Assembly: GCA_016715995.1 (NCBI GenBank)
Contig: JADJXF010000014.1
Span: 82,773-146,772, forward strand
Direction of reading: 5' to 3'
Length of the DNA: 64,000 nucleotides
Origin: Flavobacteriales bacterium
Lineage (GTDB): Bacteria > Bacteroidota > Bacteroidia > Flavobacteriales_F > PHOS-HE28
In this document: one piece after another, positions 56,557 to 64,000 of the stretch
Numbering within the stretch: position 1 is the first letter of the stretch
How the letters are laid out: every line of letters begins with the position of its first letter
The notes under the pieces: model-generated
What the model saw: only the letters and a program-made list of their open reading frames with translations
Told to the model about the DNA's origin: nothing
Databases searched by the model: none
Made by a program: the position numbers and the translations under genes

Positions 56557-58140
56557 TCAGTTCGTCCGGTACATCATCACCTTCGGATTGTCGAATCGCA
56601 CGAAGCGGTCGCCGGTGGTATCGAACCGCGGGCGGTAGCAGCCTTCGAGCTTGCCCATGATGGCGCCGCTGGCGGGGTCGAAGCGGATGAACTCATTGCG
56701 GTCGTCGGGCTTCTTGCCAGTCCACACGATGAAGAGCGTCGCCGCGCATCTCGGTCATCGGGCACAGACCGGTGTTTCGTGGCATACTTCGGGTTCAGGT
56801 CAGCATCGAGCTGGAGCGATGCCCTCCTCCCCTTCCACCATGAAGATCATCGGCACGGGTAGAAACGCTTTCGCTTTGCCGATGGCCTTCGCGTTGTACT
56901 CGCCCTGCCGCAGCTGGCAGTTTGCCTGCGTGGATGCCGCGAAGATGTACATGTTCTTCCGCAGGCATAAGCCTGTCCGCCGCCGCTCAGGATGTTGCGC
57001 ACTCGCCTTTCTTGAAGTTGTCGGCAAGTTCCATGTCCCCCCGGTATGCCAGGTGGCCTTCCCGGTGGCGGCATCTCGTAGGCCCTGCAAGCGCGGTTCC
57101 ACTCGATGCGTGTCCAGCCTTGTACACATCGGGGTTGCCGTTCGTAACACCGGGATGTATTTAACCAACGCGGATCGGGGCCGCCAAGAAACGTGCGATG
57201 AGATTGCCCGCGTCAAGCACGGGTTCGGAAACGATGTCGTCCTTCTTCAACTTGTCCGCCTGCCAGGCATCGCACCCGTGCTCGGGTCCAGCTTCTTGAT
57301 GCTCCGTTCGCCCTTTGTGAAGTCGCAGACGCAACCGCATATCGGCGGCGGTCGAGGCAGCGCAGCACGACCGATCTCCTGCTTCACCAGCAGGTCCACG
57401 CTGGTCTCCACATTGTCGAAGGTGGTGTTCCAAAGCACCTTGCCGGTGGCGAGGTCGAGGCGGGTGAGGCCTTCGTAAACCACAGATGCACGGCCGTGAC
57501 CGCAGGAGATGCTCAGTATCACCTCGCCATCATCGGCTGGCAGATAATCATTGGTGGTGGCGCACCACGCACGTCGGTGAAATTCGCCTTCCAGGTGTGA
57601 CCACCGGAAGCCTCAGGTGATGTTGAGGTCCGTTCCGCCTTTGGCGCTCGCGATGCGCTTTGCATCGCCCAGCGAGTTCGATGGTGGTGCTGCTGGCCTC
57701 ATCGTAGCAGCTACTCCGAAAGCGTTGCGCCTGACCCCTTGTTCTTCGAGGCCTTCGTCTTTCTCCTTAGTGCGCGCGGCCACTTGGCTCGCATTCACCA
57801 CCTGCCCGGTGCGATGGTCCAGATAGACGGTCTCGATGGGGTCCTTGTTGGTTTTCTGGGTGGTCACTTCAGCGGTCTCACTTTCGTGGTCAAATACGCC
57901 AGTTCTCTGCCTTCTTCACCCCGTGCTTCTCCTTGATTTTGTACTTCCAGGACATTGCCGTTGGTTCCGTCAATTATCCTCGACACTCCCGGTCATATCT
58001 CGCCGGCGATGCCACGCGCCGCATCGGGTGAAAACGGCGTTCCATTGAGGAGATCGGTGAACTTGGTGCCACGCCCAGGAACTCCTTCTGTCGAAGAGGA
58101 GCGTGAGAATGAGCAGAAGAAGAAGGGTCGGGAAGCGCAT
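56557..58140 (-). CDS. PQQ-like beta-propeller protein (heavily broken by indels)
   Basis: The stop TGA is at 56557 and the likely ATG at 58140 begins a signal peptide (RFPTLLLLLILTLLF). No long frame survives, but fragments in several frames are protein-like: NVLEVQNQGEARG, TTQKTNKDPIETVYLDHRTG, VVYEGLTRLDLATGKVLWNT, IKKLDPSTGAM, FIVWTGKKPDD, and the end GDRFVRFDNPKVMMYRTN. The DLATGKVLW and LDPSTGA units are typical of PQQ/YncE-like propeller blades. Expected length about 525 residues. Coordinates are approximate. Confidence 0.55.
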
Positions 58141-58192
58141 GATGGAGGGTTGAGCGATGATGCCCGCGAAAGGTTCCTGACATGTGCCCGTT

Positions 58193-58206
58193 GGCAATAC
58201 CACTTT
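58193..58206. repeat. 14-bp direct repeat, copy 2
   Basis: GGCAATACCACTTT occurs here and again at 59089-59102. Both copies lie about 55-65 bases upstream of a minus-strand start codon (58140 and 59024), so they may be regulatory. Confidence 0.5.
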
Positions 58207-58250
58207 GATGTGAAACCACGCTGACCAGCGCGACCTCGCCGTGGAAGCGG

Positions 58251-59024
58251 TCAGTGGAGGAAATCGAGCCGAAGCGTATTCCGAAGAGGTGCTGGGTGAA
58301 GAACCGCCGCATACTGGTCGTTGTCGAAATTGGCATCGCTCGTCGCTGCTACGCCGGCCGTACTCGTAGGTGAGGAAGAAGCGCCCTTCGGGCAGGAAGG
58401 GGATGTCAGGCGAAAGCCCTGATGCGCGGCGCTCGTCGTTGAAGTTGTCCCAGCCCATGAGCATGATGGAACTCGTTGGAAGGCGGGCCGGAATTCCGCA
58501 CGCATCATCCAGGCCCGGTGCTCGTGAACAGATCACGCCGAACTGGACCCGAGGTGCCGCCCACTGATGCCGAAGACCAATTGGAAGCTCTTACCTGCGA
58601 GCACACCGTAGCGTTCGGCGCTGTAGCCTGCGAGAAGGAATAATGGCCGAGCTGCATGTTCACGCTGAAGCGCGATTCTGGATCGATGCGTACGCGAGCG
58701 GCTCACTGCTCATGCGTCCCAGCGTGAGTTCAGGAAGAACGCGTCAGCGATAAGCCTTCATCGCGGTCGAGGATCGCAGGACGAGCCGGCGCACTCTTTA
58801 TGCGCGTATGGAGCCCTTTGCCCAGACGATCATGGAGGGTAATTTACGTCACTGATGCCGAAGGCATAACCGATTCCCCACGGAACATCTTGTCATCGAC
58901 CAGGATGTATTTCGTGGGATCATTACCCACAATGCGGTGCGCTGCGCCTGCGCTTTGGGCGCGCATGCGGTGGCAAGCAGGACAAGAAGGGGATCGCGTT
59001 CAGTTGGGCGCGCGGTGTCGCCAT
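58251..59024 (-). CDS. Outer-membrane protein (heavily broken by indels)
   Basis: ATG near 59024 begins MATPRAQLNAIPFL, and the hydrophobic core continues in another frame as LVLLATACAPKAQAQ, a signal peptide that may contain a lipobox. Fragments over several frames include MIPRNTSW, VRIDPESRFSVNMQLGHYSF, YGVLAGKSFQLVFGI, FLPEGRFFLTYEYGRRSSD, and the end RNTLRLDFLH, an amphipathic aromatic-rich pattern of a beta barrel. I do not recognise the family. Start and end are approximate. A short 14-bp repeat precedes it. Confidence 0.45.
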
Positions 59025-59088
59025 GGTACAAGGGTGCTTGTTCCATTCCGAGCACGGCGCAAGGTGGTCTCGCCGCGCGCCGTCGGCA

Positions 59089-59102
59089 ATACCACTTTCG
59101 CC
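59089..59102. repeat. 14-bp direct repeat, copy 1
   Basis: GGCAATACCACTTT, identical to the copy at 58193-58206. Here it is followed by CGCCATGG on the plus strand. Confidence 0.5.
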
Positions 59103-59142
59103 ATGGAACCGTCCCTGTCTAGCGTGGATAGAGGAAAACATT

Positions 59143-59780
59143 TTAAGCGCGGTGCGCGAGCTCTACCTCACCCCGAAAATTTGTATTAGAGAGTTTGCGG
59201 ATATGCGTGCTCATTTTCACCGATGCTCAGGTTGGGAGCCCATCGGCGACTCTCCTTGTAGCGGTGGCCTTGGCGAGCTTGTTCCAGCACTTCACGTTCT
59301 CGCTCGCTCAGGAGTTCCATTTCGCGCCGACCTGTTTCCGCGGGGCGCATTGAAGCTGGCCAGGACACCCCGCGCGATGCCTGGGCTCATCGGCGACCCA
59401 CCGCCAGATAGGGTCTTCACCGCCTGGACCACCTCGCCGGGGCGGGCGTCCTTGAACAGGTACCCGGTGGCTCCGGCAAACGCGCATTGAACAGGCTGTC
59501 GTCATCTCGTCCTGCACCGTGCAAACCGGGACCTGGACCTGCGGCAAGGGTTAGTTCTCCACCGCTCAACGTGCATTCGATACCGTTGATCCGGGCAGGT
59601 TCAGGTCCATGACGTTACCATCGGGGGTGGCCGCTCGTGGTTGGTCGAGTTGAATGCCTCCGCAGCGGCGAAGGCACCGGACACCTCCAGCGCGGGATCG
59701 AGACTCAAGACCTCGGACAGGGCCTCCCAGAAGACGCCGTCGTCTCTCCACGACCTCCCGCGGTTATCGGTCGCTCAATC
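59143..59780 (-). CDS. LuxR/NarL-type response regulator (broken by indels)
   Basis: The receiver domain is seen over two frames: DDGVFWEALSEVLSLDPALEVSGAF then VMDLNLPG (phospho-acceptor Asp), VCTV and DSLFNA-type segments, GTGYLFKDARPGEVVQAVK-like reading in a third frame. The DNA-binding domain reads MELLSEREREVLEQARQGHRYKE, then THIRKL, and ends GEVELAHRA with the stop at 59143. This is the NarL/FixJ family layout. It lies directly downstream of, and overlapping, the sensor kinase, so the two form a two-component pair. Boundaries are approximate because of the indels. Confidence 0.75.
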
Positions 59781-62745
59781 TTCGGGCCCAAAGTTCGCCC
59801 TTGCACGCGGACGGTGGTCCCTCCGCCCGGCGAGCCGACCGCGTTCGTAAGCGGCCCCCATTTCCTCAGCCCGCTGGCGCATGTTGGCACGAGGACATAC
59901 CCGCTGCGCCCTGGAGAACCCCGTTGGCGATCCCAAGCCCGTCATCGACCACCTCGAAGGGGAAGGCTGGGACGTCCTTCGCCCGCACCAGGGCGATGCG
60001 TTGCGCGTGGCTGTACTTGCGGGCATTGTGCGAGGCCTCCCAGGTCGAGGAAGAGGTTCTGGCGGAAGTGGCCACCTACCGGGCGCGCCGGAAGAAGGTC
60101 AGGGAGACGCACCTCCACAGGGCCACACGCTGTCCTCGAAAAGGTCGCCGCTCGTGTTCCCGATCGGAACAACGGGGCATCAGGGTACCGTGCCGCGGTC
60201 GCGTTGATCGACCACGTCGCGCAGGTTACCAACAGTTCTCCGCTGATGTCCCCAGCTTCTCGAAGCGTGCACCGCGTCCGTTTCGCGCTAGGTCGGAACG
60301 CGATAAGTGCGGCCATACGGGCCAGGCCGCTGCACCGCGTCATCGTGGTATCGCCCTGGCCAGTCGGGTACGCTGGCGAAATTCGCCTGTTCGCGCTCAG
60401 CCGCCGCCAACCTTCGGCGCATCCCGCGACGGTGCGCGCCAGACAACCACGCCCACCACCCCGGCGAGAGCGGTGATAGCGGAGGCAATGGCCATGGCGA
60501 GGCCGAACAGGGCCGCACGGCACCGGGACGGCGCGCACCTCCAAACCGCGACTCTCCACACCGTCGCCATTGATACCAGTCCTTCACAGGGCGAATAACT
60601 TCCCCCCCGGAAGGTTGGTCCAACTGGATGGGCCTGGCGGCGCGGTTGCGGTCCGGTCGTCGTGGTACCCTCGCAGACGCCACTCGTAGCGCGTTCCTTC
60701 CGAGGCGGTGAACTCAGCACGGCCAGGTCCACGCGCAGCTCATTCCGCCGGAAGGGATTCGAGCACCTGGTTCCTTTCACCAAACGGGACCGAAATCAGC
60801 CCACGTTCACATGCCCACCACGAACGATCGGGCGTATCAGGATCGTCCCGCACGCTTCCCGGGTAGGAAATGGTTGAAGACGTTGGCCCACCGAAGTACG
60901 AAGGCCCGCTGGCCGAACGGAAGGCGCATCGGTTGAACTCCCGGCTCTGGAGGCCATCGGGTGCGGTGTAGTTGCGGCAAGAACCCCGTTGCCGATCGAA
61001 GCGCGACAATCCGTTGTTGCCTACTGACGCTGTAGGACCCATCACCCTCGGACAGCAGCCATTAGGGTACTGGTTGAGCGACCCGTCCTTGAGGGTGAGA
61101 TGGCGAAGGTCACGCGCGTCTCCGGGTGACCATGAATAAAGCCGTGGTCAGTGGTCAGCCATGCAGTGTCGGTCCCCCTGCACGAAGTACACCAGGTTCG
61201 GAGGCGACGCCCGGTATCGGGTACTTCACCTGCCAAGGTCAAACACGCCATCGCCTCCCCAAACCTGATGGCCTGCACTGCGCCAAAGGTCAACCAATGC
61301 CGGTCCGGGCCATGACCAGGCGTTCAGCAAGCCGGTCGGCTGGCCGGAAGGAGCCAGGGCCGATGCTCCTGGAATGCCGAAAAGGCACCTGGTCAGCAAC
61401 TCGGATAAGGCACGGTTCTCCGCGGAGACAGGCCATCCTCGGATTCGACCATCAAACCGCCGCGACCACCGGTCAGGAAGGGGCGCCCCCGGGACCAGCA
61501 GGCGGCCCAGCACGCGTGGCACGGAAGCAGCGTACACAGGACCGTCGAGCCGGGACCCACATTCTACCAGAGGGATCCGTGGGTGACCATCTGCGGCGAG
61601 CTGGTGTCCGCACCGGCCACCGGCGCGACACGGCAAGGTTCAGCCTGCCGGTACGCTCATCGAAAGAAACGCGGAGCCACCTTGATGGAAGGTAACGAGC
61701 ACCGCTGCTGTCCCATTGTGCGAAGTCCACGGCGAACCACGATGGGCGACCAAGACTGTCGCGCCTGCCGTGCACCTGCCGGAACTTGATGCGTTGCGGT
61801 GCGATGCGGTCATCCCTTCCCATCGGTACCGACCCAGGTGTTGCCCTGCCGATCGAAAACGTGATGGTGACCGCGATATGTCAGGGGCCTTCGCTGGCAT
61901 CCGCAGGGTAGAAGAATACGGTTCGATGCGACAGGTCATAACCCAGCTGCCACGACGCCGACGTCGTCGGTGGCGACCAAAACCGGCCATCCGGCGCCAG
62001 GGCGGCATACTTCAATCCCTGGGCTTCGCGGTCAAACGATCACCCCGGTTCACCGGGCACCGGATCACACTCGCCTCGACGGACCAGCCAGCCGCCTCGT
62101 TGGTGAAGGATCGGGGTTTCCTTCCACCTCAATGAACTCGGTGACCTCTCCCGTTCCTGCTTGATGGCAGTCCGCGGCCTGTCCTCCGGCCGCAGAAGAT
62201 CGAGTTCGATCCGTGTACAGGAGAGACATAGGACGCCTTCCTGAACCATCGAATGGCATACGAAGGGGCATGGCCCGTTGGCGGAGACTTGGCGTACGCC
62301 CGCATTCAATGCGGAAAGATGCATGACAGAGATCGAATAGAGGATCCGGCCTCTTCACCGGTGCTCTTGCACCGGCGACCCGCAGCCATCAGGCTCGGCA
62401 CCGGTGGCGACGTGCTCGAAAGCGTCCGGTTCTGGCATCGTAGGGGTCAAGCCCCGTGCGTGTGGCCACCCAGAAGTGTTCCTCGTGCGGCTTCGGGCAG
62501 ACCCCAAATGGAGTTATGCCAAAACTGGAACTATCGCGCGGGTGCGCCCGTACTGCAACATGCGCGGGCCGTCGAAACGCGCCAATCATCACCGTACCGA
62601 ACCAGATGAAGCCCAAGCTGTCCTACCACATGGTTCACCATGCTCTGCGGAGGACCTTGATGGGTCGTAGCGCGCCGCTTCCACCTGCTGGGCGCGACTG
62701 CACAAAACCACGCGCGGACGGCAGTAGGCGAAGGATCGCGGACAT
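59770..62745 (-). CDS. Two-component propeller sensor kinase, Reg_prop and HisKA_3 (broken by indels)
   Basis: No long frame survives, but recognisable pieces run in order over about 990 codons. N-terminal propeller: GFIWFGT, FGITPFGV, HFWVATRTGLDPYDARTGRF, DPSGRMWV, GLQSREFNRCAFRSASG with YFGG (the end of a Reg_prop/Y_Y_Y domain). A single membrane segment near 60500 is poorly legible. HisKA_3 part: GLARMAALIAFR and DISGELL. HATPase: VGGHFRQNLFLDL, VVDDGLGIANGVLQG, ANMRQRAEEMGAAYERGRL. It resembles the one-component or two-component propeller kinases of Bacteroidetes that read polysaccharides. Its partner is the adjacent LuxR-type regulator. The start at 62745 is a guess. Confidence 0.7.
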
Positions 62746-62849
62746 GGGCGCGCGGTCGAATGCTGCTAAAGCGAAAGGCGCCCTCTCCGGACTCCTTCTG
62801 AATATTGGCGCTCGACTGAGTTTACTCCGCCAGCACCACCATCGTACGT

Positions 62850-63093
62850 TCAAGAAAGGATCGCTCCGGCGAGCACCAGAACGGTATTGTTCATCACTTC
62901 CACCGCCGCCCTTCACGGGAAAAGGACTTCTCGCCTTCATTAGTCTTCACCGTTACGTCTCCGGCCTTCCTTTGTTGATAAGCGGTGCGTGGTTGTTCAG
63001 GAAGCCCATGCCGCCGTCAACGCCGGGCACGCCCACGTAGCTGGCCTCGCCTTTGAAGAGCGATTTGTCTGGGGTGATGATCTCCACTCTCAT
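62850..63093 (-). CDS. atpC: ATP synthase F1 epsilon subunit (indels)
   Basis: ATG at 63093 gives MRVEIITPDKSLFKGEASYV, GVPGVDGGMGFLNNHAPLI, then the frame is lost; other frames continue with VKTNEGEKSF and MNNTVLVLAGAILS, the usual end. The length of about 81 codons agrees with the Bacteroidota epsilon subunit. A second possible stop is at 62822. Directly upstream of it lies atpD, separated by the heptamer repeat. Confidence 0.85.
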
Positions 63094-63107
63094 TTCAGGT
63101 GCCGTTT

Positions 63108-63188
63108 GGGGGTTGAAGGTTGTTGGGTTGGGCGTGTGGCGATTGGGATTCAACCCACAACCTGTGTCAACCTCCAACCGCAAACCCG
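63108..63188. repeat. Heptamer GTTG inverted array, copy F
   Basis: GTTGAAG, GTTGTTGG and GTTGGGC units at about 63114-63136, then CAACCCA, CAACCTG, CAACCTC, CAACCGC at about 63151-63182. It occupies the spacer between the atpD stop and the atpC start, within what should be one transcription unit. Confidence 0.75.
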
Positions 63189-63190
63189 CA

Positions 63191-64000
63191 TTACGCCTTT
63201 GCGGTTTCCGCCATCAACTTCTTGCCAGCGGCGATCGCGTCGTCGATGCTGCCTTCAGGTTGAAGAAGGCGGCTTCCGGAGATCTTCGTCCATCGCGCCG
63301 TCCAGGATGCGTGTTGAAGCCCTTGATGAAGGTGCCACTCTATGGGCACCATCACGCCCTTGAGAGCCCGTGAACTGCTCGTACGAAGAAGGGCTGGCTG
63401 AGGAAGCGCTGCACTTTCCGTGCGCGGGACACGGTCTTGTATCCTCAGAAAGTTCATCCATGCAGAAGTGGCGATGATGTCCTGCAGCTCCTTGTAGCGC
63501 TGAAGGGATTCGCCTTCACGCGCTGGGCGCACTCTATCATGCTCCTCCCCACGATGCCTGGGTCGAGGATGCGGAAAGGAGCTGTCAGTGGTATTACCGC
63601 TGGATAGATGCCCAAGTTCGGCGATGTCCGGCTGAGCACGGTAGTGGCATCCAAATGCGCGAAAGTGGTAGCCGGCGCGGGATCCGGTGCAAATCATCCG
63701 CCGGCACACACGGCCTGCACGCTGGTAATGGACCGCGCTTGTTGGTCAGTGATCCGCTCCTGCATGGCGCCATCTCAGTAGCCAGGGTGGGCTGGTAACC
63801 CACGGCGATGGGCATCCGCCCGAGGGCGAGGACTACCCGAACCGGCCTGCGAGAAGCGGAAGATGTTGTCCCGCGAAGAAGAGGATGTCTCGGCCGCCGC
63901 TCTGCTCATCGCCATCGCGGAAGTACTCGGCCAAGGTGAGGCCGCTAAGCGCAACACGGGCACGCGCGCCTGGGCTCGTTCATCTGCCCGAAGACGAAGG
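63191..64000 (-). CDS. atpD: ATP synthase F1 beta subunit, 3' part (indels, truncated by window edge)
   Basis: The stop TAA is at 63191 and the last residues are GSIDDAIAAGKKLMAETAKA, the standard Bacteroidota beta-subunit end. Upstream, in other frames, are RYKELQDIIA, FAHLDATTVLSR-like fragments (LDATTVLSRTSPNLGIYPAV), YQPTLATEM, NIFRFSQAGS. The pieces are in the correct order for AtpD residues of roughly the last 55 %. The reading frame changes about every 50-100 bases. The enzyme is essential, so the breaks are read as sequencing errors. Confidence 0.9.

Noticed and set aside
59600..62700. Plus-strand ORFs of 100-300 residues in the terminal region
   Set aside because: Arg/Pro-rich products without motifs, antisense to recognisable kinase and regulator fragments.

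Overview
The window is GC-rich DNA (roughly 60 % or more by eye) from a member of the Bacteroidota, most likely a high-GC Flavobacteriales lineage. The evidence is several Por/T9SS-type secreted proteins with C-terminal sorting domains, PorV-like outer-membrane proteins, a CarboxypepD_reg/TonB receptor, DUF2911, DUF3127 and DUF1572 proteins, a bacterial PcrB/GGGP synthase, PafA-like phosphatase, short adenylate kinase, and start sites preceded by a box resembling the Bacteroidetes -7 element (TAnnTTTG) rather than by Shine-Dalgarno sequences. I see no rRNA, CRISPR, insertion sequence or phage. There is one tRNA, Leu(UAG).

Layout. 1-1176: 3' part of a HisKA_2-type sensor kinase. 1144-7393 (-): tetR, membrane-fusion protein, RND pump and TolC-type channel, with a perfect TTAACCA-TT-TGGTTAA operator in front of tetR. 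7472-9246 (-): OmpA-family protein and a small STAS-like protein. 9325-14397 (-): PafA-like phosphatase, fluC, PAP2, obgE, adk, hpt. 14496-18887 (+): PorV-like protein and a helix-hairpin-helix outer-membrane protein, a small unknown, and a deiodinase-like thioredoxin-fold protein. 18980-26586: MATE pump, OmpA protein, DinB-like protein, sodium:solute symporter, T9SS cargo. 26875-31250 (-): DUF2911, then clpX-clpP-tig in the usual proteostasis order. 31359-36416: tRNA-Leu, flavin reductase-like protein, DUF3127 protein with an SSB-like tail, glycosyltransferase plus flippase-like pair, ruvC, HIT, greA. 36488-45439 (-): TonB receptor, 1363-residue secreted protein and PorV-like protein, closed by a strong hairpin. 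45684-52226: small basic protein, Rieske-like lipoprotein, ahcY, GGGP synthase, a T9SS cargo with a frameshift, and a TPR-adenylate cyclase. 52470-56502 (-): one very large secreted protein made of about 14 degenerate RWNG-x-W repeats plus a T9SS tail. 56557-64000 (-): atpD, atpC, a Reg_prop/HisKA_3 sensor kinase, a LuxR-type response regulator, an outer-membrane protein and a PQQ-like propeller protein.

Sequence quality is the main caveat. Reading frames are clean up to about 49 kb (one break in obgE), then break occasionally from 49.6 to 56.5 kb, then very densely from about 56.6 kb to the end. Even the essential atpD and atpC are shredded there, although their protein motifs can be followed by hopping between frames. 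This looks like unpolished or low-coverage sequence at a contig end, not gene decay, and gene edges in that part are approximate.

The least explained structure is a family of intergenic inverted arrays of heptamers beginning GTTG (complement ending CAAC), found at six places including the atpD-atpC spacer. Other points of interest are a recurring TAcCTTCG box upstream of genes and the tRNA, a deiodinase homologue whose selenocysteine/cysteine position is Asn, and the RWNG repeat protein.
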